Position numbers and translations under genes: made by a program. From positions 1 to 42,447 of the forward strand of contig CAMXYZ010000001.1 in the NCBI GenBank assembly GCA_947253305.1: a DNA stretch of 42,447 nt, given 5' to 3'. How positions within the stretch are numbered: the first letter of the stretch is position 1; every line of letters begins with the position of its first letter. Under the pieces are notes generated by a model. The model ran no database searches. It had not been told where the DNA came from and saw nothing but the letters and a program-made list of their open reading frames with translations. This DNA comes from an uncultured Helcococcus sp. Its GTDB lineage: Bacteria > Bacillota > Clostridia > Tissierellales > Peptoniphilaceae. Shown piece after piece: positions 17,740 through 25,406 of the stretch.

Positions 17740-18438
17740 ATGAGAATAGATAAGTATTTATCTAATATGGGCGTTGGTTCTAGAAAAGAAGTCGAAGAAT
17801 ATATAAAACAAGGTTTAATACTTGTTAATGACAAAGTAATTGATAAGCCAACTTTCAAGGTAGATGAAGAAAAAGATACAATTAAATATAAAGATGAGGA
17901 GATAATTTATAAAAAATACATTTATATTATGATGAATAAACCTCAAGGCGTAATCTCAGCTACAAAAGACTATAATGAAACAGTTATAGATTTATTGGAT
18001 AAAAAATATCATAATAAGGGAGTTTTTCCAGCTGGAAGACTCGACAAAGATACAGAAGGGCTTCTATTATTAACTAATGATGGAAGACTTGCTCACGAAT
18101 TATTATCTCCAAAGAAAAATGTATTTAAAAAATACTATGCAAAAGTTGATTCTAAACTAGAAAAAGATGATATAATAAAATTTAAGAATGGTATATTTCT
18201 AACTGAAGAGAACTATTTAACATTACCAGCAAAACTTGAAATAATATCTGATTATGAATGTTATGTCTATATACAAGAAGGTAAATATCATCAAGTTAAG
18301 CGTATGTTAAGAGACTGCGGTAGGGAAGTTATATATCTAAAAAGATTATCAATTGGGGATTTAGAATTAGATGAAAATTTAAAACTAGGTCAATATAGAG
18401 AATTGACAGAGAAAGAATTAGATTCATTAAAGGAATAA
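17740..18438 (+). CDS. rsuA: 16S rRNA pseudouridine synthase (RsuA/RluB family)
   Basis: A 232-residue protein with an N-terminal S4 RNA-binding domain (about 1-60) and a pseudouridine synthase fold. The catalytic motif is GRLDKDTEGLLLLTND with nucleophile D102. Members of this group modify U516 of 16S rRNA (RsuA) or 23S sites (RluB/E/F). The length and the DKDTEGLLLLTND form favour RsuA, but the exact site is inferred. It follows ribU by 12 bp with AAGGAAG upstream and precedes udk by 3 bp, so it may share the FMN-controlled transcript. Confidence 0.85.
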   Translation: MRIDKYLSNMGVGSRKEVEEYIKQGLILVNDKVIDKPTFKVDEEKDTIKYKDEEIIYKKYIYIMMNKPQGVISATKDYNETVIDLLDKKYHNKGVFPAGRLDKDTEGLLLLTNDGRLAHELLSPKKNVFKKYYAKVDSKLEKDDIIKFKNGIFLTEENYLTLPAKLEIISDYECYVYIQEGKYHQVKRMLRDCGREVIYLKRLSIGDLELDENLKLGQYRELTEKELDSLKE

Positions 18439-18441
18439 ATT

Positions 18442-19074
18442 ATGCATAATGTAACGATAATTGGTGTATGTGGTGGTTCTGCATCAGGTAAAACAACGAT
18501 AGTTAATAAATTAAGGAAAAAATACGACAATGATTTAATCGTTCTAGGACATGATTTTTACTACAAAGCTCACGACAATTTAAATTATGAAGAGAGAAGT
18601 AAATTAAATTACGACCATCCTTCTGCTTTTGAAACCGAAAGATTGATAAATGATATAATTCAATTAAAGGAAGGGAAAGAAGTATATAGACCGGTATATG
18701 ATTACACAATTCATAATAGGTCTGATGAAGTAGTTTTAGTTAAGCCTAAGCCTGTCATAGTTGTTGAAGGTATACTCATTCTTGAAAATAAAAAATTAAG
18801 AGATTTAATGGATATCAAAATATTTGTAGATACCGACAGCGATGAAAGAATTCTTAGAAGAATTCAAAGGGATGTAATTGAGAGAGGAAGATCAATCGAA
18901 TCTGTGATTTCACAATATAGAGATACTGTTAAACCAATGCACGAACAATTCATCGAACCAACAAGAAAATATGCAGATATAATCATTCCACACGGTGGAC
19001 GAAACACAATAGCTATCGAGATGTTAATGAACAATATATCCCGTATTGTTAAAAAGAATCTAAAAAGTGAATAG
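18442..19074 (+). CDS. udk: Uridine kinase
   Basis: A 210-residue P-loop kinase that phosphorylates uridine and cytidine in pyrimidine salvage. Walker A is G11-GSASGK17-T18. The nucleoside-binding regions HDFYYK, NYDHPSAFE, PVYDYTIHNR and VVEGILIL follow in the expected order, and the LID arginines lie in RIQRDVIERGRS. The length is standard for bacterial Udk. It is cytoplasmic and the last gene of the ribU-rsuA-udk run. A strong hairpin terminator follows at 19088-19119. Confidence 0.96.
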   Translation: MHNVTIIGVCGGSASGKTTIVNKLRKKYDNDLIVLGHDFYYKAHDNLNYEERSKLNYDHPSAFETERLINDIIQLKEGKEVYRPVYDYTIHNRSDEVVLVKPKPVIVVEGILILENKKLRDLMDIKIFVDTDSDERILRRIQRDVIERGRSIESVISQYRDTVKPMHEQFIEPTRKYADIIIPHGGRNTIAIEMLMNNISRIVKKNLKSE

Positions 19075-19087
19075 AATAAAATTTATG

Positions 19088-19119
19088 AATACTGCTGGTA
19101 AATGCCAGTGGTATTTTTT
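19088..19119 (+). terminator. Intrinsic terminator after udk
   Basis: A 12-bp stem with three G-U pairs, 19088-19099 with 19104-19115 (AATACTGCTGGT / GCCAGTGGTATT), loop AAAT, then TTTTTG. Confidence 0.85.
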
Positions 19120-19123
19120 GTTT

Positions 19124-19152
19124 AAAATAAAAAAGAACGTATTAAACGTTCT
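19124..19152 (-). terminator. Terminator of the tRNA-His/tRNA-Leu transcript
   Basis: On the minus strand a 7-bp hairpin AGAACGT/ACGTTCT (19134-19140 with 19146-19152) is followed by TTTTTTATTTT, directly after the tRNA-Leu CCA end. Confidence 0.85.
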
Positions 19153-19156
19153 CTAA

Positions 19157-19241
19157 TGGTGCGGATAAAAGGAGTCGAACCTTCACATCCGAAGATACTA
19201 GATCCTAAGTCTAGCGCGTCTGCCAATTCCGCCATATCCGC
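19157..19241 (-). tRNA. tRNA-Leu (anticodon UAG)
   Basis: An 85-nt class II tRNA with the encoded CCA (complement of 19157-19159). The acceptor stem is GCGGATA/TATCCGC with discriminator A. The D arm has GGCGGAATTGGCAGACGC, typical of bacterial tRNA-Leu. The anticodon arm is CTAGA-CTTAGGA-TCTAG, giving anticodon UAG. A long variable arm (TATCTTCGGATG) precedes the T arm GGTTCGACTCC. It lies 1 nt downstream of tRNA-His on the same strand. Confidence 0.97.
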
Positions 19242-19242
19242 A

Positions 19243-19318
19243 TGGGGTGAGTAATGGGATTTGAACCCACGATACCAGGAGCCACAATCCTGTGCCTTAC
19301 CACTTGGCTATACCCACC
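19243..19318 (-). tRNA. tRNA-His (anticodon GUG)
   Basis: A 76-nt tRNA with encoded CCA and an encoded extra G at position -1, paired with discriminator C73, the identity mark of bacterial tRNA-His. The acceptor stem is GTGGGTA/TACTCAC. The anticodon arm CAGGA-TTGTGGC-TCCTG gives GUG. The T arm has GGTTCAAATCC. It is transcribed first, ahead of tRNA-Leu. Confidence 0.97.
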
Positions 19319-19339
19319 AAAAATGTGATTACCTTATAT

Positions 19340-19368
19340 AATATATACTATTTTTTAATTGATGTCAA
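19340..19368 (-). promoter_or_regulatory. Promoter of the tRNA-His/tRNA-Leu operon
   Basis: On the minus strand a perfect -35 TTGACA (19363-19368) and -10 TATATT (19340-19345) are separated by 17 nt, about 22 bp before the tRNA-His 5' end. Confidence 0.85.
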
Positions 19369-19703
19369 ATTAAAAATAAAGAGAATTTATTAATTTCATT
19401 TTTTGTGCTATAGAACAAGGATTAAAAATAACTTATGTTATGATTTTGATAATCAATACTATTTTTTAGAAAAAAATATTTGCTCATTATCAAAAATAGT
19501 AAATATAAAAATTATAGTGTTAATAAAATGAATTGATATATATTTTTAATTCTCTTCTATAATATATTATAATATAGGCTATAAAATAATATGGTGAAAA
19601 TTGACTTAAAAATTTGAAATATAGGAAAAATTTTTAATCTACTTTTAAATTATTAAATAAATGTAATATTTTTCATATAAAAAACTTTAAATTGTAATAT
19701 AAC
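19369..19703. other. AT-rich intergenic spacer without a gene
   Basis: About 335 bp between the divergent tRNA operon and the S10 promoter, over 80% A+T by eye, with no credible reading frame. It holds a 10-bp inverted repeat (19444-19453 / 19486-19495) whose right arm overlaps that of a second 9-bp repeat (19458-19466 / 19492-19500). There is also a possible promoter with an overlong 19-nt spacer (TTGATA 19533-19538, TATAAT 19558-19563). I see nothing else in it. Confidence 0.6.
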
Positions 19704-19732
19704 TTGAAATAATTTTGTTTTTTTAGTATTAT
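19704..19732 (+). promoter_or_regulatory. Main promoter of the S10-spc-alpha supercluster
   Basis: -35 TTGAAA (19704-19709), a 17-nt spacer, and -10 TATTAT (19727-19732). The spacer and upstream sequence are rich in T and A tracts, as in strong ribosomal promoters. Initiation near 19739 would give a leader of about 174 nt before rpsJ. Confidence 0.75.
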
Positions 19733-19738
19733 AGTCGA

Positions 19739-19912
19739 GTACTAAAAATTAGCAATGAAGTGAGAGGTTGCTTAAAACGTCACTTCTAAGGCGTTTTGAG
19801 GTAATTCACACAGAGTTAGTTCAAATAAAATTTGGGCGAGGTAGCATCGCTTTTTTTATGTAAAGGTTTAGTACACCCGGAAGCGAGTATGCTACAAAAT
19901 ATAGGAGGAGAA
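19739..19912 (+). promoter_or_regulatory. Structured 5' leader of the S10 operon (candidate autoregulatory RNA)
   Basis: A leader of about 174 nt with several complementary segments. Arm 19757-19763 (GAAGTGA) pairs with 19780-19786, and 19771-19779 (CTTAAAACG) pairs with 19792-19800. Each helix has an arm in the other's loop, so together they can form an H-type pseudoknot. The 5' end GTACTAAA (19739-19746) is perfectly complementary to 19867-19874. GTAGCATCGC (19841-19850) pairs with 19883-19895 with a 3-nt bulge. A short GCGA/TCGC hairpin followed by seven T lies at 19836-19857. It is probably a ribosomal-protein-responsive leader, but I cannot match it to a known family. Confidence 0.55.
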
Positions 19913-20224
19913 ATGGCAATCAAGCAAAAAATTAGAATTAGATTAAGAGCTTATGATCACGAGTTGATCGACTCATCAGCTCAAAAGATAGTAGAAGCAT
20001 GTAAGAGAAGTGGAGCAGAAGTTTCAGGACCAATTCCACTACCTACAGAAATCGAAAAAATAACAATTATCAGAGCGGTTCACAAATATAAAGATTCAAG
20101 AGAACAATTTGAACAAAGAACACATAAGAGATTAATTGATATTATTAATCCAAATGCAAAGACATTAGACGCTCTAAAGAAACTAAATCTACCAGCTGGT
20201 GTAGATATCGAAATTAAATTATAA
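19913..20224 (+). CDS. rpsJ: 30S ribosomal protein S10
   Basis: 103 residues beginning MAIKQKIRIRLRAYDHELID, full-length S10, which sits in the 30S head and doubles as NusE in antitermination. The start is ATG at 19913 with GGAGG upstream. The frame stays open to 19832, but that upstream part is leader RNA and has no ribosome binding site. First gene of the S10-spc-alpha cluster. Confidence 0.98.
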   Translation: MAIKQKIRIRLRAYDHELIDSSAQKIVEACKRSGAEVSGPIPLPTEIEKITIIRAVHKYKDSREQFEQRTHKRLIDIINPNAKTLDALKKLNLPAGVDIEIKL

Positions 20225-20271
20225 ACTTAGTATGATCATGTAATGTGATCCAATGTAAGAAAGGGGAAATG

Positions 20272-20904
20272 ATGAAAGGTATATTAGGAACAAAACTGGG
20301 AATGACTCAGTTATTTGATGAAACTGGTAATGTATTTCCAGTAACAGTAGTTCAAGCTGGTCCAGTTGTTGTAACACAAATTAAAACTGTTGAAAATGAC
20401 GGTTATAATGCAATTCAAGTTGGTTTTATGGAAAGAAAAGAAAAACATGCTAACCAACCAATGAAGGGACATTTTGCTAAAGCTAATGTAGAGTTAAAGA
20501 GATATTTAAGAGAGTTTTTAGTAGACAATGCTGAAGACTTTGAAATAGGACAAGAGATTAATGTTTCTGTTTTTGAAGCGAATGACATGGTTGATGTTAC
20601 TGGAACTTCAAAAGGTAAAGGAACACAAGGTGCAATAAAGAGACATAACTTTAGTAGAGGGCCTGAATCACATGGTTCTAAATCACATAGAACTGCTGGT
20701 GCAAGACAAGCTGCTGCTTATCCTGCAAGAGTGTTCAAAGGAACAAAAGGATCAGGTAAAATGGGAAATGATAGAGTAACAGTTCAAAATCTTGAAATAG
20801 TAAGAGTTGATGAAGAGAACAATTTACTTCTAATCAAAGGAGCTATCCCTGGACCTAAAGGTGGATTAGTAACTGTAAATGAAGCAAAGAAAGCTTCTAA
20901 ATAG
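20272..20904 (+). CDS. rplC: 50S ribosomal protein L3
   Basis: 210 residues beginning MKGILGTKLGMTQLF, full-length L3, an early assembly protein near the peptidyl transferase centre. The conserved FSRGPESHGSKSHR loop and the basic GTKGSGKMGNDRVT tail are present. Of two adjacent ATGs, 20272 is preferred: it lies 5 nt from AAGGGG and gives the canonical N terminus. In-frame upstream codons from 20245 lack a ribosome binding site. Confidence 0.97.
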   Translation: MKGILGTKLGMTQLFDETGNVFPVTVVQAGPVVVTQIKTVENDGYNAIQVGFMERKEKHANQPMKGHFAKANVELKRYLREFLVDNAEDFEIGQEINVSVFEANDMVDVTGTSKGKGTQGAIKRHNFSRGPESHGSKSHRTAGARQAAAYPARVFKGTKGSGKMGNDRVTVQNLEIVRVDEENNLLLIKGAIPGPKGGLVTVNEAKKASK

Positions 20905-20918
20905 GAAGGAGATAGTAT

Positions 20919-21542
20919 ATGCCTAATGTTAATGTATTAGATATAAAAGGTAATAATGTAGGTTCAATTGATTTACCAGAATCACTATTTGGAGCTGAAA
21001 TCAACGAACATATTGTTTATGAAGTTGTAAAAAATCAATTAGCAAACAAGAGACAAGGTACTCAATCTGCAAAAACAAGAGCAGAAGTTAGGGGTGGTGG
21101 TAGAAAGCCATGGAGACAAAAGGGTACAGGTAGAGCAAGACAAGGTTCAATAAGATCTCCACAATGGAGAGGTGGTGGAGTGGTATTTGCTCCAAAGCCA
21201 AGAGATTATTCTTATGCAGTACCAAAGAAAGTTAGAAGAAAAGCATTAAAATCATTATTAACTTCAAAAGTTGTAGAAGAAGAAATAATCGTATTGAACG
21301 AATTAAACTTAGATGAAATTAGCACAAAGAATGCTTTAGAAGTATTAAAAGCAATTAAAGCTGACAAGACAGCATATATTGTAATTGATGAAGCAAGTGA
21401 AAATGTATATAAATCATTTAGAAATATTCCAGGTGTTGAAGTTGTAGTAGTAAACAATATGAATGTATATGACTTAATCAAACACAATTCATTAATTATA
21501 ACTGAAGCTGCAATCAATAAGGCAGAGGAGGTATTCGCATAA
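20919..21542 (+). CDS. rplD: 50S ribosomal protein L4
   Basis: 207 residues, full-length L4. The extended tunnel loop is visible as GTGRARQGSIRSPQWRGGG near residues 68-88, followed by PKKVRRKALKSLL. L4 lines the exit tunnel and in enterobacteria represses its own S10 operon, so it is a candidate ligand for the rpsJ leader here. AAGGAG precedes the ATG. The stop overlaps the rplW start by one base (TAATG). Confidence 0.97.
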   Translation: MPNVNVLDIKGNNVGSIDLPESLFGAEINEHIVYEVVKNQLANKRQGTQSAKTRAEVRGGGRKPWRQKGTGRARQGSIRSPQWRGGGVVFAPKPRDYSYAVPKKVRRKALKSLLTSKVVEEEIIVLNELNLDEISTKNALEVLKAIKADKTAYIVIDEASENVYKSFRNIPGVEVVVVNNMNVYDLIKHNSLIITEAAINKAEEVFA

Positions 21543-21835
21543 TGAAATCACCTTACGATATAGTATTAGCTCCAATAGTATCAGAAAGATCTATGGAACT
21601 AATGGAAGAAAATAAATATGTATTTAAAGTTGATAAGAGATCAACAAAAGCGGAAATTAAAGAAGCTATTGAAAAGATTTTTGATGGTGTTAAAGTAAAA
21701 AAAGTTAACACAATGAATGTTCTAGGTAAAACTACAAGATTAGGTAGAACAGAAGGTAAAAAATCTGACTGGAAAAAAGCAATAGTTACATTAAAAGAAG
21801 ATTCAAAATCAATTGAATTCTTTGAAGGTATGTAA
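21542..21835 (+). CDS. rplW: 50S ribosomal protein L23
   Basis: 97 residues, full-length L23, at the tunnel exit where trigger factor and SRP dock. Recognised by the opening SPYDIVLAPIVSERSMELM and the loop NTMNVLGKTTRLGRTEGKKSDWKKA. The start overlaps the rplD stop by one base; AGGAGG within the rplD end serves as ribosome binding site. Confidence 0.97.
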   Translation: MKSPYDIVLAPIVSERSMELMEENKYVFKVDKRSTKAEIKEAIEKIFDGVKVKKVNTMNVLGKTTRLGRTEGKKSDWKKAIVTLKEDSKSIEFFEGM

Positions 21836-21851
21836 TAGTTAGGGGGATAAA

Positions 21852-22682
21852 ATGGCTATAAAAAAATATAAACCAACTTCTGCTGGGCTTCGTTCAATGT
21901 CAGTGTTATCATTTGATGAAATTACAAAGAAAGCACCAGAAAAATCATTGACAGCACCATTAAAGAAATCAGGTGGTAGAAATAACTTAGGTAGAACTAC
22001 TTCAAGATTTAGAGGTGGCGGAACTAAGAGAAGATATAGAATTATAGATTTTAAGAGAGATAAAGAAGGCATACCGGGAAAGGTAGCAGCTATAGAATAC
22101 GATCCAAATAGAACAGCTAATATAGCTTTAATTCATTATGTAGATGGTGAAAAGAGATATATCTTAGCTCCATTAGGATTAAAAGTTGGTGATATGGTTG
22201 AAGCTGGAGAAAATGCTGATATTGTAAGAGGTAATGCTTTACAATTGAAAGATATCCCAGTAGGTACAACAATTCACAATATTGAGATGAAACCAGGTAA
22301 AGGTGGACAATTAGTTAGAACAGCTGGAGCTGAAGCTCAACTAGCTGGTAAAGAAGGAAAATACGGTATCGTTAGATTACCTTCAGGAGAAATAAGAAGA
22401 CTTGATATCAGATGTAAAGCGACAATCGGTCAAGTTGGTAATTTAGAACACGAATTAGTTACACTAGGTAAAGCTGGTAAGTCTAGATACTTGGGTAGAA
22501 GACCTCACGTAAGAGGTTCAGCGATGAACCCAGTAGATCACCCACACGGTGGTGGTGAAGGTAGAGCACCAGTAGGTAGACCACAACCAATGACACCTTG
22601 GGGTAAGAAATCTCGTGGTGTTAAGACTAGAGATATTAAGAAGAAATCAAATAAAGATATAATCAGAAGAAGAACTAAATAG
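21852..22682 (+). CDS. rplB: 50S ribosomal protein L2
   Basis: 276 residues, full-length L2, needed for subunit joining and near the peptidyl transferase centre. The conserved MNPVDHPHGGGEGR segment with its essential histidine is present near residue 230, along with the KPTSAGLRSMS opening and the basic C terminus. Start ATG at 21852 after AGGGGG; 16 bp after rplW. Confidence 0.98.
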   Translation: MAIKKYKPTSAGLRSMSVLSFDEITKKAPEKSLTAPLKKSGGRNNLGRTTSRFRGGGTKRRYRIIDFKRDKEGIPGKVAAIEYDPNRTANIALIHYVDGEKRYILAPLGLKVGDMVEAGENADIVRGNALQLKDIPVGTTIHNIEMKPGKGGQLVRTAGAEAQLAGKEGKYGIVRLPSGEIRRLDIRCKATIGQVGNLEHELVTLGKAGKSRYLGRRPHVRGSAMNPVDHPHGGGEGRAPVGRPQPMTPWGKKSRGVKTRDIKKKSNKDIIRRRTK

Positions 22683-22698
22683 ATCCAGGAGGTAAGAA

Positions 22699-22983
22699 AT
22701 GGGTAGATCTCTCAAGAAGGGACCATTCGCTGACGACCACTTAATGAAAAAAGTGGAAGAGTTAAATGAAAAAAATGATAAAAAAGTTATTCAAACTTGG
22801 TCAAGAAGATCAACAATATTCCCAGAATTCGTTGGACATACAATAGCAGTTCACGATGGGAGAAAACATGTTCCTATATATATAACAGAAGATATGGTAG
22901 GTCACAAATTAGGTGAATTCGTATCCACAAGAACATATAGAGGACACGATAAAAATGACAGAACAAGTAAGGTAAAGAGATAG
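22699..22983 (+). CDS. rpsS: 30S ribosomal protein S19
   Basis: 94 residues opening MGRSLKKGPFADDHL, full-length S19 of the 30S head, which contacts the A-site tRNA region and bridge B1a. The RRSTIFPEFVGHTIAVHDGRKHVP core is intact. CAGGAGG lies upstream; 16 bp after rplB. Confidence 0.98.
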   Translation: MGRSLKKGPFADDHLMKKVEELNEKNDKKVIQTWSRRSTIFPEFVGHTIAVHDGRKHVPIYITEDMVGHKLGEFVSTRTYRGHDKNDRTSKVKR

Positions 22984-22992
22984 GAGGATAGA

Positions 22993-23328
22993 ATGGAAGT
23001 TAGAGCAGAAGCAAAATACGTACGTATTTCACCATTAAAAGTACATTTTATCTGTAATGAAATAGTTGGTAAAAGCGTTGATGAAGCGCTAAATATCCTA
23101 AGATTTACACCAAAGAAAGGTGCTAAATTATTAGAAGATGTTTTAAAATCAGCTATTGCAAATGCTGAAAACAATCATAATTTAAACAGAGATATGTTAA
23201 TTGTAGAAAAAGCTTGGGCAAATGATGGACCAACCATGAAGAGAATTAGACCAAAAGCAAAAGGTTCAGCTTATCCAATACTTAAGAGAACATCACATAT
23301 CGGTGTTACTGTAAGAGAACAAGAATAG
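22993..23328 (+). CDS. rplV: 50S ribosomal protein L22
   Basis: 111 residues, full-length L22, whose hairpin (around RIRPKAKGSAYPILKRTSHI) reaches into the exit tunnel near the macrolide site. No deletion is seen in that hairpin. The ATG at 22993 follows AGGAGG; 9-bp gaps on each side. Confidence 0.98.
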   Translation: MEVRAEAKYVRISPLKVHFICNEIVGKSVDEALNILRFTPKKGAKLLEDVLKSAIANAENNHNLNRDMLIVEKAWANDGPTMKRIRPKAKGSAYPILKRTSHIGVTVREQE

Positions 23329-23337
23329 GAGGAATAA

Positions 23338-24054
23338 ATGGGTCAAAAAGTTAATCCACATGGTATGAGAGTTGGGATTATCAAAGATTGGAATTCCAAA
23401 TGGTTCGCAGATAAGAAAGACTTTGCTAGCTTATTAGCAGAAGATAATAAAATTAGAACTTATGTAAAAAAATCACAATATCAAGCAGGCGTATCAAAGA
23501 TTGATATTGAAAGATCATTAAATAGAATTAAAGTAACAATTTATACAGCAAAACCAGGTATGATAATAGGTAAGGGTGGAGCTGGTGTAGATTCACTAAA
23601 AAACAAATTAGAAAAGATGACTAATAAACAAGTTATCGTAAATATTGAAGAAGTAAAAAACACAGCATTAAATGCTCAACTACAAGCAGAAAAAATTGCT
23701 GAAGACTTAGAAAAGAGAATTACATTTAGAAGAGCTATGAAACAAGCTATCCAAAGAACTATGAAATCAGGGGCTAAAGGTATTAAGACAATGGTTTCTG
23801 GTAGATTAGGTGGAGCTGATATGGCTAGATCTGAAGGGTATTCAGAAGGTAATATTCCTCTACAAACTTTAAGAGCAGATATCGACTATGGATTTGCTGA
23901 AGCAGATACAACATACGGTAAAATTGGTGTTAAAGTTTGGATTTATAAAGGTGAAATACTTCCTGGACAAGATTCTGTTGAAGAACCAAGACCAGCTAGA
24001 AGAAATAGAAACCAAAGAGGAAGAAACAATAGATCAAATGATAATAGAAGATAA
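23338..24054 (+). CDS. rpsC: 30S ribosomal protein S3
   Basis: 238 residues beginning MGQKVNPHGMRVGIIKDWNSKW. A KH domain (PGMIIGKGGAGVDSL near residue 80) and the C-terminal domain with SGRLGGADMARSE are intact. S3 forms part of the mRNA entry helicase. The last ~20 residues are a low-complexity Arg/Asn tail, which many Firmicutes carry in some form. AGGAGG precedes the ATG. Confidence 0.98.
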   Translation: MGQKVNPHGMRVGIIKDWNSKWFADKKDFASLLAEDNKIRTYVKKSQYQAGVSKIDIERSLNRIKVTIYTAKPGMIIGKGGAGVDSLKNKLEKMTNKQVIVNIEEVKNTALNAQLQAEKIAEDLEKRITFRRAMKQAIQRTMKSGAKGIKTMVSGRLGGADMARSEGYSEGNIPLQTLRADIDYGFAEADTTYGKIGVKVWIYKGEILPGQDSVEEPRPARRNRNQRGRNNRSNDNRR

Positions 24055-24101
24055 GAGATTTTATACACCAATTAATGTAATTGGTTAAAGGAGGAATAGT
24101 T

Positions 24102-24533
24102 ATGCTAATGCCTAAAAGAGTAAAGCGTCGTAGAGTTCATAGAGGCAGAATGAAAGGTAACGCTCACAGAGGTAATCATCTTGCATATGGAGAGTATGGA
24201 TTACAAGCATTAGAACCTTCATGGATAACTTCAAATCAAATTGAAGCTGCCAGAAGAGCAATGACAAGATATGTTAAAAGGGGTGGTAATATCTGGATTA
24301 AGATTTTCCCAGATAAACCAGTTTCAAAGAAACCTGCAGAAGTAAGAATGGGTTCCGGTAAAGGTGCGCCAGAATATTGGGTAGCAGTTGTAAAACCAGG
24401 AAGAATCATGTTCGAAATGGGTGGTGTTGCTGAAGATGTAGCAAGAGAAGCTATGAGACTAGCTAGTGCAAAGTTACCAATTAAAACAAAATTCGTAACT
24501 CGTACAGGTCCAGGAGAAAGTGAGGGCAACTAA
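24102..24533 (+). CDS. rplP: 50S ribosomal protein L16
   Basis: 143 residues beginning MLMPKRVKRRRVHRGRMKG, full-length L16 at the A site, recognised by MRFEMGG-like IMFEMGGV and the GSGKGAPEYWVAVVKPGR segment. Start chosen at 24102 with AAAGGAGG at a 7-nt spacing; an in-frame TTG at 24081 lies before that ribosome binding site and is rejected. Confidence 0.97.
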   Translation: MLMPKRVKRRRVHRGRMKGNAHRGNHLAYGEYGLQALEPSWITSNQIEAARRAMTRYVKRGGNIWIKIFPDKPVSKKPAEVRMGSGKGAPEYWVAVVKPGRIMFEMGGVAEDVAREAMRLASAKLPIKTKFVTRTGPGESEGN

Positions 24534-24535
24534 TA

Positions 24536-24742
24536 ATGAAAGCAAAAGAAATTAGAAAATTATCCGATCAAGAACTTGAGAATAAATTAGCTAGCTTAAA
24601 AGAAGAATTATTTAACTTAAGATTCCAAGCAGCTACAGGACAAATCGAAAGTATGAATTCAATCGGAGCGATTAAACAAGATATAGCAAGAGTTAAAACA
24701 ATACAAACAGAAAGAAAATTAAATTTAAATAGAGGAGCTTAA
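24536..24742 (+). CDS. rpmC: 50S ribosomal protein L29
   Basis: 68 residues, full-length L29, a two-helix protein at the tunnel exit. It opens MKAKEIRKLSDQELENKL and contains LFNLRFQAATGQ and the basic C terminus. Only 2 bp separate it from rplP, whose GAGGG end provides the ribosome binding site. Confidence 0.97.
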   Translation: MKAKEIRKLSDQELENKLASLKEELFNLRFQAATGQIESMNSIGAIKQDIARVKTIQTERKLNLNRGA

Positions 24743-24744
24743 TT

Positions 24745-24999
24745 ATGGAAAGAAATCAAAGAAGAACCATGATTGGCATGGTGGTTTCTGATAAAATGGA
24801 TAAAACTATTTCTGTAGAAGTTTCAAGATCAGTTAAGCATCCACTTTATAAGAAATTTATAACAAGAAGTAAGAAGATTAAAGCACACGATGAAAACAAC
24901 GTGGCTAAAGAAGGCGATAAAGTATTAGTTATGGAAACAAGACCTTTATCTAAAACAAAAAGATTTAGACTTGTTGAAGTACTAGAAGAAGCTAAATAG
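24745..24999 (+). CDS. rpsQ: 30S ribosomal protein S17
   Basis: 84 residues, full-length S17, an early 30S assembly protein of OB fold. Recognised by GMVVSDKMDKTISVEVSR and the MEYETRPLSKTK-like METRPLSKTKRFRLVEV end. 2 bp after rpmC, with AGAGGAG upstream. Confidence 0.97.
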   Translation: MERNQRRTMIGMVVSDKMDKTISVEVSRSVKHPLYKKFITRSKKIKAHDENNVAKEGDKVLVMETRPLSKTKRFRLVEVLEEAK

Positions 25000-25028
25000 A
25001 CTTTTATTTCTGGAAGAAGGAGGATCAG

Positions 25029-25397
25029 ATGATTCAAACAGAGACACGTATGAAAGTTGCAGATAATTCAGGTGCAAAAGAGCTACTAGTTATAAAAGTT
25101 TTAGGCGGATCAAAGAGAAAATACGCTAACATTGGTGACGTAGTAGTGTGTTCAGTAAAAAGTGCTACTCCTGGTGGGGTGGTTAAGAAGGGTTCTGTTG
25201 TTAAGGCAGTAATTGTAAGAACAAAATCTGGATTAGATAGAGCTGACGGTTCATACATAAAATTTGATGACAATGCAGCAGTTATTGTAAAAGAAGATAA
25301 AAACCCAGCTGGTACACGTATATTTGGACCTGTAACAAGAGAACTAAGAGCAAATGGTTTTATGAAAATCATTTCTTTAGCTCCAGAAGTTTTATAG
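25029..25397 (+). CDS. rplN: 50S ribosomal protein L14
   Basis: 122 residues beginning MIQTETRMKVADNSGAKELL, the universal L14 signature, full length. L14 forms an intersubunit bridge and binds the silencing factor RsfS. AGGAGG upstream; 29 bp after rpsQ. Confidence 0.98.
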   Translation: MIQTETRMKVADNSGAKELLVIKVLGGSKRKYANIGDVVVCSVKSATPGGVVKKGSVVKAVIVRTKSGLDRADGSYIKFDDNAAVIVKEDKNPAGTRIFGPVTRELRANGFMKIISLAPEVL

Positions 25398-25406
25398 GAG
25401 GAAAAT

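Noticed and set aside
19832..19912. 27-codon N-terminal extension of S10
   Set aside because: It lacks a ribosome binding site, lies in leader RNA, and S10 begins canonically at 19913 behind GGAGG.
20245..20271. Upstream start for L3
   Set aside because: The in-frame codons precede the AAGGGG site; 20272 gives the conserved MKGILGTKLGMTQ.
23888..24088. 66-codon frame shifted within the rpsC end
   Set aside because: Rpsc runs intact through it to its stop; the shifted frame is basic low-complexity by chance.
24081..24101. TTG start for L16
   Set aside because: The AAAGGAGG site lies after it; ATG at 24102 has correct spacing and the usual MLMPKR start.
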